Notes: generated by a model from the letters alone, not told the origin. Positions 20,401 through 33,101 are shown, counted from the first letter of the stretch. The stretch is DNA of 64,000 bases from Nectonema munidae (GCA_030549495.1 JAUIRK010000015.1:62001-126000); one strand, 5' to 3'. Translations and numbers: made by a program.

Positions 20401-21700
20401 TACATGTAAAAGGCCATGGAAGAGTTTGTATATAAGCATTGCTAAATTATACACGATATGAGTCGTTAGCTTTCAAAATCTCAGAATTATAGAAGAGATT
20501 ATTATAAGTATGAGAAATATAGTTAGTACCATGAATAAATCTTAGAGCCATTTTTTCTAATTTGTTAATGGATGAAATATTAGAGTGTCCCCAAATTAGT
20601 AATAGTATGCAGTAGTTTGTATAAGATAAAAAAGGAAATTATATCATAATTTTATTTCAAGTGAAAAATAATTTTTAAAGTTCTTAAAAATGCAATTTGC
20701 TCTTATGATTTTATTATTAACATAAAACATATGTTACCACCAATTTAATTTTTTATCAATTAGGATTCCTAACAATTAAAAAGAGTCAACCAATTCAAAT
20801 GTGAAATCGTTCAATCTCAGTTTGAGATCATTATCCTTAGAGAAAAGCGTTTATTTGGATTTTCCAATATTAATACGCATTTGATTGTTTTGACACCATC
20901 AAAAAACTTCCTCAAGCAAAAATAATCTTTTAATATTCGAGGAAAACGGGATGTTTATCGTTAAGGCATCTGCAAAACTGAAGAAATTTAAGTTTAGATT
21001 TGAATAATATCGGTCATAAATAAAGAAGAGATAGAGATGGGGTCCACGGTTGGATCCTTGAGGAATTCCTGATCTTATACAGTTCGTTTTTGATAATCTG
21101 CCATTAAATTTAAAGTAGATGGTAGCGCGTTTCAAATGCGATTTTATAAATGATAAAGATTTATCTTGAAAAGCATAGCATTTTAATTTATGGAGCAAAA
21201 GAAACAGTGGCGAATGCTTTTGGAAGATCGATAGACATAGTGCGTACACGATTACAGGAATGAGTATCATTTATGAGAAGAGAAAGACAAGATTGGGTGT
21301 TGTGATATTTTCTGAAACCAAATTGGTATTTATAAAATCGGTTGTTGTTACGCAGAAATATGAATACATTTGATTATAAAGTAGTTTTTCGAATATTTTT
21401 GAAATGACAGGTATACTTGATATTGGACGATTATTATCAATATTTAATTTGCCACCTTTTTGAAGACGGGTTATACTTTGCTTATTTTGAATGAGTCGAG
21501 AAAAATACAATACTCGATACAGGATTTAATTTCAATCAATAAATAATTTGCTATAGAATCAATAATAATAAATTTGGTATGATGAATAGAAATTTCAAAG
21601 ATATCACCACATTTTTTCAATTTTAAGAAATTTACAGTAAACAAAATGTCATTTAAAAAAAACAAAAATATCAAAAATTATATTTTTCATATTCATATTC
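20400..21700 (-). pseudogene. CR1/Jockey-type LINE reverse transcriptase relic
   Basis: Minus-strand frames read in order 'NIDNNRPISSIPVISKIFEK' (near 21400-21460, the RT fingers block NYRPISLL), 'SFIKSHLKRATIYFKFNGRL' and 'CIRSGIPQGSNRGPHL' (near 21040-21090, the PQGS block). Next comes 'NFFSFADALT' (near 20960), where the catalytic FADD has become FADA. Farther down (about 20460-20620) is 'IWGHSNISSINKLEKMALRF', typical of the C-terminal region after the RT domain. Frames change several times. No endonuclease or 5' end is seen. Confidence 0.8.
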
Positions 21701-21944
21701 TGCATATTATAATGAGAATTGATTATTATATTTGTGATTGGCTCCTATTCTAAATTCTTTATTGCCTATGAACGCTTTATACTATACATGAAAAATGGTT
21801 TGTATCTTTCAGATTCTTTTTCAAACAACGAAGGAACTTTAAGTTCTCTATATTATCTTTAAAATTACATTCATTGGAAGCATGCTTTTCAGAAGCACAC
21901 TAAGTACACTTCATATAGATATTTTTACAATGCCTACTAGAATG

Positions 21945-22799
21945 CCTTAAAGCAGTGGTTCTTAACCTGGGGGTCGTGATTCCTTTGGGGGTCGTTTGAA
22001 GTTTTTGCAGGGGTCATGAAAAACTTTTGGTATCAAAAAGTGTATCCTCATGAACGTCTTTCCATCAGTTGCAAAACTATTTCTATTTAATGTATTCATT
22101 AACCCTGATTGTATGATGCAATCAATTAATAATTTTGCCCTTAAAATCAAACATCATTTTAAATCTCACACATGTTGCCTGCAATCAAGCAATAGAAAAC
22201 TATTTTCCGAAGTTAAATAGCTGTTCTAAAGACATTTGGATCACCAGACCTTTTCCAGTTAGTGAAAGTAGCATTGATGACTCTGATGTTGCTGCCAAAG
22301 TGGAGTTTCTTCAAATAAGAGAAGACAGTCAATTAAAACTCGATTTTTTCGAGCAAGCACTTCCATCATTCTGGGCCAAATTAAAAACCGTTTATCTTAT
22401 TCTTTCCAAACGTGCTATGATTTTTTTGATACAGTCACCTTCAACTTATCGTTGCGAGACTGGATTTTGTGCAATGATGTCTTTAAAAACAAATGCACGC
22501 AATAAGCTTGCTCAGACACGAGATGCTGTCGGTCGAACATTACACCATGTTTTGAAGAACTTTTGTCTGACAAACAATACCAGCCTTCGAATTCAATTAG
22601 ACTGAATTTATTAGATTATATTAATTTGAATAAATTTTTTCAATTAAACTTTCTTTTAACAAGTGTTTGTATTATAAAAAATAACATGTAAATTTTCTTT
22701 AACGGCTGAATCAAAAAGAATTTTATAGGGGTCATAAAAAAATTTTCATAATATTTAGGGGTAAACAGATCCTAAAGGTTAAGAACCACTGCCTTAAAG
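21945..22799 (+). mobile_element. Charlie-like hAT deletion derivative with perfect 8-bp target duplication
   Basis: The element proper is 21953-22791 (839 bp). It begins CAGTGGTTCTTAACCTGGGG, ends reversed CAGTGGTTCTTAACCTTTAG, and is flanked by CCTTAAAG at 21945-21952 and 22792-22799 without mismatch. It carries the transposase 3' portion at 22135-22605. The catalytic N-terminal part has been deleted, so it could move only with a helper. Confidence 0.95.
22135..22605 (+). pseudogene. hAT (ZBED5/FAM200-like) transposase, C-terminal part
   Basis: This 156-codon frame has no stops. It includes 'DSQLKLDFFEQALPSFWAKL', then 'YLILSKRAMIFLI', then 'STYRCETGFCAMMSLKTNAR' and 'NKLAQTRDAVGRTL'. These match the C-terminal dimerisation region of ZBED5/FAM200-type hAT proteins ('FSTTYLCETGFSAL...K.K.RN.L...DLR..L'). 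It starts internally, so no N-terminal BED finger or catalytic core is present. The intact frame suggests a fairly recent insertion, in line with the perfect target duplication. Confidence 0.9.
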
Positions 22800-24380
22800 A
22801 GTGAAATTTTGTACATTGTACATTCGGAATATACGATTTACATTTAAATCTAAGCAATTGATATATAAATTAAAAGCATTTTTTAGATAGTTATATATTC
22901 TGGAATCACACTTGAATACAGCGAACTTATTGTTTTCTGATTTGGATTTGAATGAAAATAAAAAGTAAAAATACTGCCACCTTTCACCAAAGTATTCATA
23001 AGAGCGATTTTCTTTATTAAAGCTTCATCAAACAGAGATGCATCATTAATTTCATTTGGAACTAAAACACAGATTTTTGGGGACAACATGTTTACTTTTT
23101 TTTATGAGTTTTTATGAGCTGCAAAAGTGATTCCGTTTTCTTGAGACTTGAGTCATCAGCCAAAAATTTTTTAGACGTAATTAGAGTTTCTTTCAAACTT
23201 TATCCCCATGCAATCATTATTTAGCTAACTCATTACACCCATCCCCCGATCTAATGTGGAGAATATTTTTGTTAGAGTTGGCAATCTCTGCGTAAGTCTT
23301 TTTATATTTAGAAGTAATATCTATATTTATTTTCGATATATGAATTTTTAGAAAATTGAATTCGTTCTTTATTGTTTCTAGGATTGTTATAGTTACTTTT
23401 TTGCCAATTAATTCATTGACAATACTTGTACTTTCATGATTTGAATTTGAATTTTCTGTAAAGGAATCACTGATGGGGCCTTAATAAGGCAGTCCTTACA
23501 GCTCCTTCTAATTCCAAACGAGTAATGCATGTCAAGAAAGTTTAAAATGTATTCAATAAAAGAAAAAAATCGCCATTTTTTAACAATAATTCTATGAATA
23601 CGTGATGGACGCATTTTAATCATGCTCCAAATAAGAGTTCTTCAAAAGAGCTCCACCATTATAGACGCCATTATTTCAAAGAAACATGCCTACTTATAAA
23701 ATATAATTTCTTTGACGAATAAAGAAACGGACGGGAAAAATGAGAAAAAATTTAAAAAAAATGTTACAATGTAAAACATAATAGCGCAAATTGAATATTT
23801 TTTACGCAACATTCATCATGCTATTTTTCAATGTGGCAATTTACGTTGGGTATCTTTCAAATTTTGATTTTAGGCTTGATATTACTGAAGTTAATTTCTT
23901 CCATTTTCTAATAAAGGGTAGAGAATTCAAACTTTCTAATATAGAAAAATGATAATTAACTTGTTTATATCTTTATTGAAAGACTTCTTCGAATATTAAT
24001 CAAATCATTTTGCATTTTTGAACAGAATCGGAAGGATAGGAAAAGATTTAAAAAAATATATGCCGTTATATATTATAAAAATGTTCACTTTTTTAAAGGC
24101 CATCATATAAATTATCCAAAATGTATTTGGCTTTCAATTCCGAATATTAATACATAATACTGAATGCCCATAAATTTTACAACACGCCCTCCTAAAAGCC
24201 CAATTTGGGGGACACTCGGACGCATTATTATGAGACCAACTTCTCCAAATCAATGTTTCTTAACCTGTGGGTAATTAGCCGCAAAAGAGTTAAACTCAAA
24301 AATACTGCAGTCAAAACTAATTTTCTTCCATTTTTTATTTTATCCGTAATATTTATTTCCATAATTTTTAAGATAGTTTG
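22800..24380. other. Unassigned, with a possible coding remnant at 22883-23200 (minus)
   Basis: The minus frame 22883-23089 contains 'SPKICVLVPNEINDASLFDE' and 'GGSIFTFYFHSNPNQK'. The same frame extends upstream to about 23200 if one base is removed from an A8 run near 23098. It looks coding-like but I do not recognise it. At 24251 'caatgtttcttaacctgtgggt' resembles a degraded Charlie hAT end (given as key phrase; no partner end found). Confidence 0.3.
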
Positions 24381-24384
24381 TAGT

Positions 24385-24540
24385 TTTTTTTAGTTGTCCG
24401 TATCGAATTCAAGCGAAGAATTAGCTTCCATAGCTGGATAGATGGTTTGGATTTAGTCAGGGTTGCGAATTGAACCCAGACCAAATGGATCGAAATCCTA
24501 TGTTCCCACCAATACACAATCTGTCGACTGAGTTTAAGAA
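24385..24540 (-). repeat. Possible tRNA-derived SINE or tRNA pseudogene
   Basis: On the minus strand 'GGGTTCAATTCGCAACCC' (about 24461-24478) forms a T-arm-like hairpin with a B-box (GGTTCAATTC). About 40 bases upstream 'TGTGTATTGGTGGG' could serve as an A-box. The acceptor stem does not pair, so it is not a functional tRNA. Confidence 0.3.
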
Positions 24541-24674
24541 GGAAAAACGATTTTTTTACAAATTCTTAAATACCAAAAAAAAAGACTTTTTAGCAATTTT
24601 ATATCTTAGTATGTGCTTTCTCATTTTCAAGTATAGAGAACAGAAGTTAGCAATTCTCTCATTAAAATGTTTCA

Positions 24675-26546
24675 TTTATTTTGTCTTTTACGCATCCATC
24701 AATATTTTATGTTTTAATAAAAAAAATTGAATACAATTGAAAGAGTTTTATTTTCAAAGAAGATATCTATCATCTTTGCTCATCAACTTTTTACAAAGAA
24801 TAATCAATAAATAGTAATGAATATAACAAAAATCAAAAAATCAAAATAAAAATTTAACATATATGCATATTTATAATATATATATTACAAAACTGATTAA
24901 CTAGTTAATTAATTAAAACATGTATGCATGCATATATATTAATTTATGAATGAGAAAATAACGTTGAAATTCTTTGTTGCATGCTTTTTTAAGTCTATAT
25001 TGTGGCAACAGACGTCAAGTTCATGAAAAAACGATTTGTATATAAACTAGATGGGGACGGAATGTTGACGTCATGAATTAGTCTTTTTGATATATTCAAG
25101 CCAGAAAAATAGTTTGAATCCTCACGCCCACTAACATAAATTTCAGGTCTCAAGTAGTAAAAAAATCATGAGTTCTTATTACTATAAGCTTCAGGCTTTT
25201 TAGGATTGTAAATTTTAATAGGAAAATTTTCCCTTAATATAACTAATGCCCATCTATTGTTATGGTTGTGTGTGGTGTCCAATAAAAAGGAAAGATTTCA
25301 TAAAGGTTATTTTGTCGTTAAGATTCCTTTCATCTTTTTTTTTATCAAAACGTTGGAATACGTGGATAAAATTAAAGATACCTCTTCCTGGCCAGCCTCG
25401 CAAAGGAAATCTCCGTTTGACCAATAAAAATTAATTCACCAAAATATGCTAACAGATGATATATACTGAGTATTTCATATCAAAGTAAAAATTGTAATAT
25501 TAGGGATTATGCGATCTAAAAAAGAAAAGAAATATTTGGAAAAAAAAAAATTTCTTAAAGATGGGGTCTATTTTAGAGAGTGTGTGTTAAAAAATATGAA
25601 AGCATCAAAATATAACTCGAAAATAGATAAAATGTCTTTCAGATTTTTGGCCGTTCCATTAAGCCCTGGAAGGTATTGAAAAGGTATTTCTTATGTTCAA
25701 ACTTTATCTTCCACCAGTTCCACTACCTTTTGCTTCCAAAGATTAGTACTCTGTCAAATCAGGACCTATCAAAACTTCATCAAATAAATTTCAAAAAACA
25801 AAGCGTCATTTTGATGTAGTATCTCTCATATAAACAAATCTATTAGACACATGAAATAACAAAGGGTATCAAATGCGTTCAAAAAGATTGAATTCTCACG
25901 GACTCAGCCGTTTTTTGCTCATTGTGTGTTTGCATGCGTAAAATAACTGTCTAGTCGTGGGAAAGACAGTTTTGTAGAGGATTCATCAAGTGTATATGCA
26001 AGTATCATTTTGGTGCTGTGGTGAGAATGAAAAGATAATGAGATCTCGCTTCATCTGAATAAATCGGTCTTTATCACACCATAAGAGAGTTTATATTCTT
26101 CGTTTCCAAAAAGTTAAATATTTTATGCGTTGTTGTTGGTTTCTCAATCTATTTAACTGTTTAGATTTGTGTATATAAATGTTGATATTTTTCTACCTTA
26201 TAAGTTCAATATAGAAAACAAGTATTTATCATTTCAAATTAAAATATGAAGTAGTGGGAGTTGTAATTGATTAGTCTAAACTCAAAATGAAAAAAAATTT
26301 AAAATATATAATTGAGGTTTTACACAACAATTGGTTTTGATTAGTTGAGATAAATGTGTATTAACATTATCAAAGTAGTTTAAATCCTGAATGAGTTAAT
26401 AAGAACCACAAAAAAATATAAAAATACTTTTGAACACCCTAAATTTGTAAGCTTTTAAAAGGTAGCGAGGATTATATATAAAAAATTAAATAAATAAAAA
26501 ATATATTTATACATTTGTGTTTTTATATCTACTAACTTTCAGATTT
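24675..26546 (+). repeat. Left arm A of a long inverted duplication (about 1.87 kb)
   Basis: This segment is the near-identical reverse complement of 42010-43885. For example, about 170 bp at 25861-26030 differ from 42541-42700 by only a small change near 25948. Matching breaks off near 24675/43885 and 26546/42010. Two 'GACGTCA' motifs (25013 and 25068) lie inside. No convincing ORF is present. It may be the 5' region of the LINE that follows in both arms. Confidence 0.9.
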
Positions 26547-26574
26547 TTAATGACAAAAAGTTTTCAATTTGAGT

Positions 26575-27030
26575 TTATTTCAAAGAATTAACTAACAAAT
26601 AAGACATGTCAAAAAAATTTCTTGCCATTGTGATGAACGAATAAAAGCATTTCTCCTTTTTCAGCCAAAAGTTTGATTCTTTTTTCTTCAAAAATGTTTC
26701 CATATTCGGAAAAGAGTCTCTCTGAGTTGATGAAGCAGGTGTGCATAAGTGTTTGGCTGTTAGATGCTTTAGCAAAGGAAATTTTTCTTCCTGCCTCCAA
26801 TATTGCAAGGGACATTTTTTTGCTTCCAACTATCTGGCTGCCTCACCTTCAATATCATTTTTCGACACATTTTTTATTGTGCTTGAATTTCCATTGATTT
26901 CAGCAATTTCTTGGAAGCAAGCCATGAAATCATCTTTGCTTTCATCCTTAAGTAACATTATGCTTGGAGAGTCAGGGCGAGCAGCTTCACCAAGACTTTT
27001 CCGTCTCCATATTCTTACTAGCAACGTTGT
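26575..27030 (-). pseudogene. ZBED-like hAT transposase relic
   Basis: Read on the minus strand, 26830-27024 gives 'KDESKDDFMACFQEIAEIN', followed in a shifted frame by 'QYWRQEEKFPLLKHLTAKHL' (about 26745-26805). This matches the hAT pattern 'YWR.NE.KFPLLA.LARKYL'. After another shift near 26735 it continues 'NSERLFSEYGNIFEEKRIKL' and 'EMLLFVHHN', matching 'SERVFS.AGNI...KR.RL....LLFIHHN'. It is thus the complete C-terminal dimerisation region in two frames. It lies between arm A and the LINE fragment and has no counterpart in the right arm. Confidence 0.85.
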
Positions 27031-27139
27031 GATTTGAAAGTAGCTCTTTGGAAACTAATGTTTTCCCAAATGTCTTGTCTTTAAGAAATTGGGCCTTAAA
27101 TCGTGGATCAAGTATTGTTGGCAGAACATATATCGGATT

Positions 27140-28060
27140 CGTCATGATGTTGAGACCTGAATCCTATAAACTCTAAAAAATCCAACTCTATGCCATTTTT
27201 GTATATCCTTGATAATTATGTGTTTGATGATTCTTTAACTAAAATTGGTTTTCAAAAAGATTTAAAATGAAATTTCTTATCTTTAATGATTATTTATAAT
27301 CTCCCTTGGTCCGATCATATCTAACATATTTCTTACAAGCTAGCCTACATCTTGGTATACTGAAGCAGACCAAACGATTTTTACCCATAAAAACAATGTT
27401 TATATTTTACAAAAGCCTTTTTCTGACTCACAGCAAGTACAGTATCTTTAATTGGGGCCACACAAAGGACACAACTCTATTTTTTTATTCAAAAATATGT
27501 TTTGGGGATTATCTTTAACTGTAACCCCACCTGCCACACTAATAATCTCTTTCTTAATAACTCCATCTTAAAACTCATGGATATATACAATTTCAATGTC
27601 GCTGTTACACTATACAAATACGTATACTTGCTGCTTCCACCTATATTTATCCACTTCATCTAAAAGACAGAACTTCATTCCAACTTATTCATAAAATGTC
27701 CTTACCTTTTTATAAATAACGAAATCCAAGCAACCCTTCTTCCACCTATATTTATCCACTTCATCTAAAAGACAGAACTTCATTCCAACTTATTCATAAA
27801 ATGTCCTTACCTTTTTATAAATAACGAAATCCAAGCAACCCTTCTCTTATAAGGCATCTTGCTTTTTCAACAATTCCGAAGCACTCTTCTTTTCCGATTC
27901 CATACCTTTTGAACAGTTCCAAAAGTGGTTGTCATCTAGCTATCTTTACTCCTACAATTTGCATTCTGATTGCTCTATCTCGAATTGCTAGCTGTGTAGG
28001 AAAAATAATTATATGTTGACCGGGCAGCTCTAGTTCTTGTTTCTGATATTAATAATTAAA
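27140..28060 (+). mobile_element. 3' portion of a LINE, inverted copy of 38985-39830
   Basis: The plus strand encodes pieces such as 'SLHLGILKQTKRFLPIKTM' (27335-27400), equivalent to 'AYIFGILKQAKRFLPIKTM' in the right copy, and then runs to the shared 3' end 'gttgaccgggcagct' (28016) and 'tgatattaataat'. The copies look about 95% alike by eye. The frame is broken. The 5' half of the LINE is absent here. Confidence 0.85.
27635..27844. repeat. 105-bp tandem duplication in the LINE 3' region
   Basis: The segment starting 'ttccacctatatttatccac' at 27635 is repeated, essentially unchanged, from 27740. The right LINE copy has it only once, so the duplication arose in this copy. Confidence 0.9.
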
Positions 28061-28490
28061 CTTATAATAAAGTAATAGATACATTTTATTAAAGCCTTGC
28101 CAAACAAACGAAATACATGATCTAATCACAAAAATATTACTATTTTAGTTGCAGTAATTAAACTAAAATATTTATTTATGGAATACTTCAGGATAAAAAA
28201 TATCATAAAAACCTTATCAGCTTTAGGGCAATGGTAAAAATAAAAATTTAGTACCACGAAATTTCGCAAAGTATACAATTTTGCGTAAAATACCTATCGA
28301 ACACCAAAATGTTCAAAAAGCGATATAAAATTATTCTCCTATAAAAATCATGTAAATTGATTCCTATGTTCTGATTATTATCATTATTATTATTTCCTCA
28401 AATGTGACATTTTTGGTTCCACGATTTGGTGGCCATTTAAATCATTATTATTAGTTATCGGTTATTAGTCGAAAACCTATTTGAGAACAC
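28061..28490. other. Unassigned AT-rich sequence
   Basis: Nothing recognised. Confidence 0.4.
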
Positions 28491-29991
28491 AGGTGGTGCA
28501 GGGGCGCACATCCGGGGGGGGGAAATGTCTGGGTTTTTAAATTTTTTTTTTTAAATGGGTTTTTTTTTGTTTTTTTTTTAAAATAAAAAAAAAAAATTAA
28601 AATATAATTTTTTTTTTTTTTTATAATATAAAAAAAAATTTTTTAAAATTTTTTAATTTAAAGTTGTTTTTTTTTTTTTGGTTTTTGTGGAGGTGGGTGG
28701 GTGAGGGGGGGTTTTTTTTTTTGAAATTAAAAATAAAGGAGGCATAATGGCATTGCAAAATGTTAAGTTATTTTACTTTTTGTAGCTTGTATCAATTTAG
28801 CTTTTAAACTATTTTTGAATGATGCTTAGTAAAATGAAATAATGCCATCTAAATTTTTTGTTTTATTTTTCTTTACACAATTAGAACTTCATTTTATACC
28901 CTTGCCCTTGAATCAATCACATTTTTTCATATAAACATCTCAGGGTGTTTAGTAGACTCTTTGCCTATAGACTACATTCACTCATATAAAACTATCCAAC
29001 CTTCAGTTATTTGTTTCCTCTATGAATCAAATATCCTTTCATCAATTCCTGTAATGTGCCTGGTAAACTACTTCATTTTTCAAATGAAAAGCCTATTCCA
29101 CCCCCTAACAATTTTGGATTTTTTTAATCTAGTTTATATTCGATGTTGGTAGGTAAAAATGCCCCGAAAAAAATGCCCCCAATTAAAAAGTAGGAAAAAA
29201 TGCCCCCTAATTTTTTATTTTCATGATTTTTTTAAATTATATAAATATTTTTATTTGGTACCACGAAGGGCTAAATTTCTAAAATTTCTTAATCTATAGG
29301 GTTTTTTTCTTTATAAAGTTCTTGAAAACAATAGCAAAGGTGCAGATTTGTGGGAATGTGTTCTTAAAATCAGTTAAAACACTAATTATATTTAGAAAGT
29401 GTTCTGATACACACAAAGTCCAAAAATATTTGCTGTTTTATAAATTTTTTTGTATTTAAAAAATTTTCCTATGCTGAGTTTTTTAGTTTACTTTAATTAA
29501 ATTTTAAATGTTTTAGATGAAAAGTTAACTTTTTGTTTTTTTAACAAAAAATCTTTATTTCACATATCTTTTTAAAAAAAATTTTTTTTTTAATTTTAAT
29601 TAATAATAATTTTTTGTGTTGGGACATTTTTTCCTAATTTTAAATTGCGGCAATTTTTTCGGTTCCATTTTTACTGGGGTTCCTACTTTTTAATTGGGGG
29701 CATTTTTTCCGGGGGCATTTTTTCTAGGCACCATATTCGATATGCAAATTTAATTAAAATATTTTCGCTTGAAGTATAGTATTTAAATTCACCAAATTTG
29801 TAAAAAAAAATATATAAAGTTGTCTTATAAATTTAGGACTTTAGGTATGCCCTGAATACACTCTATTTTAAACGATTGCTTGAATATTTGGTCTCCCGTG
29901 GTATTTCCAGACCACTAATTTTGAAAATTGCAACAAAAAATTTTGCCCCCCCCCCCCAATAATTTTGAGGATGTGCGCCCCTGAGGTGGTA
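28491..29991. mobile_element. hAT-type element with 8-bp target duplication and a nested insertion
   Basis: The element proper is 28499-29983. The ends are CAGGGGCGCACATCC and its exact reverse complement. The flanks are AGGTGGTG (28491-28498) and AGGTGGTA (29984-29991), matching at 7 of 8. Just inside each end is a G- or C-run. 28514-28720 is an unusual stretch of G, T and A homopolymers that may be low-quality assembly. No transposase was recognised. The 588-bp element at 29145-29732 is nested within. Confidence 0.85.
29136..29741. mobile_element. Nested MITE with 'aaaaatgcccc' inverted ends
   Basis: The element proper is about 29145-29732. The repeated phrase 'gcccccaattaaaaagtagg' occurs near both ends in opposite orientation (29185-29204 and, inverted, 29686-29705). 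ATATTCGAT flanks both sides (29136-29144 and 29733-29741), a 9-bp repeat that includes a likely 8-bp target duplication. No ORF is present. Confidence 0.75.
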
Positions 29992-30755
29992 GGCCTATAA
30001 TCATTTCTGAGTCCTGAAAATTTTAAAACACAAAGGCAACTCGAATTGTGCAAAAATGCATATTTTATAAGGACAAATAAGCACGTCAAAATTTAGTTTA
30101 AATCATCCATTTGCGATAATCCCAAATTAAAAAGGGGAGGATGAAATTTTTTTCAACGCGCAATTATATTAGAGTAATGACAAAAATAATTATTATTCAC
30201 AACGTCAATACCTAACAAGAAACATGCATCGGGAACATGCAATTGCACTTGTTCTATCAAAGCACTCGTATCTATCTATATATATATATAGGGGGTATGG
30301 TATCAGAATGGTGTATTGGTTATATGTTCATCTATATGCTGTTGTTTCACACGCACGTTTAATTACTCTATGACAAGGACTATATTGAAAATAAGTTTAT
30401 ATAATAAAAATGGTATCTCTTACTTAACTATATATAATTTAATTTGCAATATTTCTACCAGCATAACCCAATTTAATCTAAACAATCGTTTTTAAATTTT
30501 CGCAGTTTTAATATTGATTTACACCCTTTGCATTCACCATTCCATTTTTTTTATAAAAAAAAATGTTCCATCAAAATTTGTTTCAAGTGTTCAAATTAAG
30601 TGCTTTTTAATTAATAAAAAAATTTACTGTTTTTTTAAATAATAATTAAATCAGTTTTTGTTTTAGCTCAATTGACACTTTTGCCGGGTTTGATTAAATT
30701 TTTTTTGTCGTTTCAGTGATCAAAGATAATTTTAATGGAAATGAGAAATAATATG
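29992..30755. other. Unassigned, with a TA microsatellite
   Basis: A short 'tctatctatatatatata' run lies at 30271-30291. Otherwise this is AT-rich with nothing recognised. Confidence 0.4.
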
Positions 30756-33101
30756 TTTAATAACAGGCATGTCCAACCTTTTTTCTGCTTGGTTTGACTT
30801 TTTTTCAAAAAAATTTCATTGATCTACTCTAAAAATATATAAAGGAGTGGCAATTTTTTTGAATTAAAAGACGTAAAAATTTTATTAAAACGATAATGAA
30901 CATAATATTGCACGAAAAATTAAAACTATGACATGAAAAAAATAAATAAAAAATCAATATTTTTTTGAAAAGACCTGAATTTGCATTTTTTCAACAAGCT
31001 TTTCAATATTTGGATTTTGAGTTGTCAGTGCTATTTTCAAGCAGGAATTCAAATGATCATTTGTCAGTTTTGATCTGTTTTTAGTTTTAATGATATTCAT
31101 AATAGAAAAAGTGGATTCACACAAATATGTGGAACCAAAAATGCCTAAAAGTAGCATATATTTTCCAAATACTCAGGTATTTAGTTTTCTGAATGTACTT
31201 TTTGAAATCAGATTCCTTCAGCAATGTTTTCAAAGTTAAGTCGCATTTGAAAGTGATTAGTTCGTCCTCCAAGTCAGCTAGACTCTTGAAATCAAACTTG
31301 TTTTTATGATTGCTGGCCAAAATTTTCAATATCAACTTCTTAATGAAAAGGATTGTATAAAAAAGTTAAAATGATTCGGAGCTCTTCAAAAGAAGCAAAT
31401 CGTTTGTTAAACTCTTTCTGAAGTAAAAATAAACTTTCGAGATATTTTTCAATAGAAACGTTCTTTTTATTTCTGATTTCATCCTTCAGAATTGAAAAGT
31501 GTTTGAAGTCTGTGCTTTTGAGTTGTTTGATTAACAGATTCAGCTTTTCATTGAAAGAATTAATATGCCCGAGCATATCCAATAGTCTTTTTTCCTTTCC
31601 TTGAAGTTGGAGATTAAATTCATTGAGTTTTTCCGTTATGTCACAGTAAAAAGCTAGATCACAACACCATTCATCATCACTAAGTTCAGGAATTGAAATA
31701 CTTTTGGTTTCTAAAAATGTACGAACTTGCGGCAGAAGCTCTCTGAAGAAGAAGTTCATTTTTTTCTTCTCCAGATTCTTCCAATAAAGCCCTAACTGTC
31801 GTCGTGATAAACTTTTTGATCTTATGTAATTGACTGTTTTGAAGGCCACGTCCATTACATGATTGAATTTTAAAACTTTTGAGCATAAAACTTGATTGTG
31901 AATTATACAGAGATAATCAGTAAATTTTGGAAAGCTTTCATAATTTTTACAAAGGGCGATAAAACCACTTTTATTACCCACCATCGCTGGAGCTCCATCT
32001 GTATTCAATGAAACTAACTTATGGAGTGGAAGGTTAGTCGATGAAACAAAAAACTTGAATGAATCATAAATATCCTGCCCTCTTGTTCTCTCTTTCATTG
32101 GAAAGATAGTCAACAGTTTTTCTTTTGTTGACATATCTTCGAAAACCATCCTGATGAATATGCATAACTGTGCAGTACCAACGAAATCAGTTGACTCATC
32201 CAATTGAAGAGAGAACACTACACACTTTTCAATTTTTTTTTTAAATTCGGTCGATATCATCGCCAATGTCTTCGGTCCTTCTCATGATTGTGTTTCTTGA
32301 CAGTGGCATATTTTTAATATTTGTTATAATCTCCAACTTGTTTTTCATATTTTGGAAAAAAACTTCACCAGCTTCGATAAAAGCTTCTTTAACTATTTCT
32401 CCATCATTGAATGAATTATTATTCTTCAGAACCTGAGCTACTTTGAAAGAAGCAAATACAGCAGATTTTGAAAAATATTGTAATTAAATATCACTACAAA
32501 TAATTTATTTAAAAACAAATTGAATATTTTTTCAATAAAAAAATTTTTTTAAATAGAAGAATTTTTTTAAGTAAATAAATAATTAAAATTTTTTAAAAAA
32601 ATTCATTCATTAAAATTAAAATAAGAAAATTTATTTTATAAATTATTTGATTATTAATACCTGATAAATATTCAAATATATCATTGAAATTGTTTACAAT
32701 GTTTCATAGATATTAATTTTCTTTCATCTACTTTTTGCTAAATTTCGTTCAGTTTGAACAGTTTGAGAAGTAATTAGGTTTAAAGGTTATCATTTTAAAC
32801 ATAAAATATTTAAAATTTTGCTCATTTAATTAATAAATATTTGTGTGAAAAATAAAAAATGAAATGAGTATATTCGTTCATCTTGTGCTACATGACGAAA
32901 ACGGATCAGTACTTAGAAAGTTGAAAATGTTCTTCAATTAAATCATTATGAAATTTTTTGAAAAAAAATATAAAAAAATTTTTTTAAATAAAATTTTCGC
33001 TCATATAAAAATTTTCATAAAACATCTCGTGATCTACCTGAAGTCCTTTCACGATCGACTGGTAGATCGCGATCGACGTCTTGGACATCTCTGTTTTATA
33101 A
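30756..33101 (-). mobile_element. Nearly full-length hAT (GTF2IRD2/ZBED5-like) with 8-bp target duplication
   Basis: The element proper is 30764-33093 (2,330 bp). Ends: CAGGCATGTCCAACCTTTTT at the left and, reversed, CAGAGATGTCCAAGACGTC at the right. Flanks: TTTAATAA (30756-30763) and TTTTATAA (33094-33101), 7 of 8. The right (5') end also carries the 'gatctacc...gatcgactggtagatcgcgatcgacg' self-complementary block typical of this hAT group (33033-33078). The transposase is read on the minus strand with few lesions. Confidence 0.9.
30954..32490 (-). pseudogene. hAT transposase of the GTF2IRD2/FAM200 type
   Basis: The protein is in four minus-strand segments. The first (about 32250-32480) has 'KSAVFASFKVAQVLKNNN' and 'NMPLSRNTIMRRTEDI'. 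The second (31340-32266, 308 codons uninterrupted) has 'CVVFSLQLDESTDFVGTAQL' holding the first catalytic Asp region, then 'LVSLNTDGAPAMVGNKSGF' with the second Asp, then the 'CIIHNQVLCSK' Cys-His block. The third (31117-31335) has 'IYATFRHF'-type linker sequence. The fourth (30954-31157) has 'STYLCESTFSIMNIIKTKNR' and 'LNSCLKIAL', the C-terminal dimerisation motif. These lie in the normal hAT order. Frameshifts near 32245, 31338 and 31150 break it. No BED finger is seen. Confidence 0.9.

Noticed and set aside
24450-24530. Functional tRNA gene
   Set aside because: A T-arm-like hairpin is present, but the acceptor stem does not pair and the anticodon arm is unclear.
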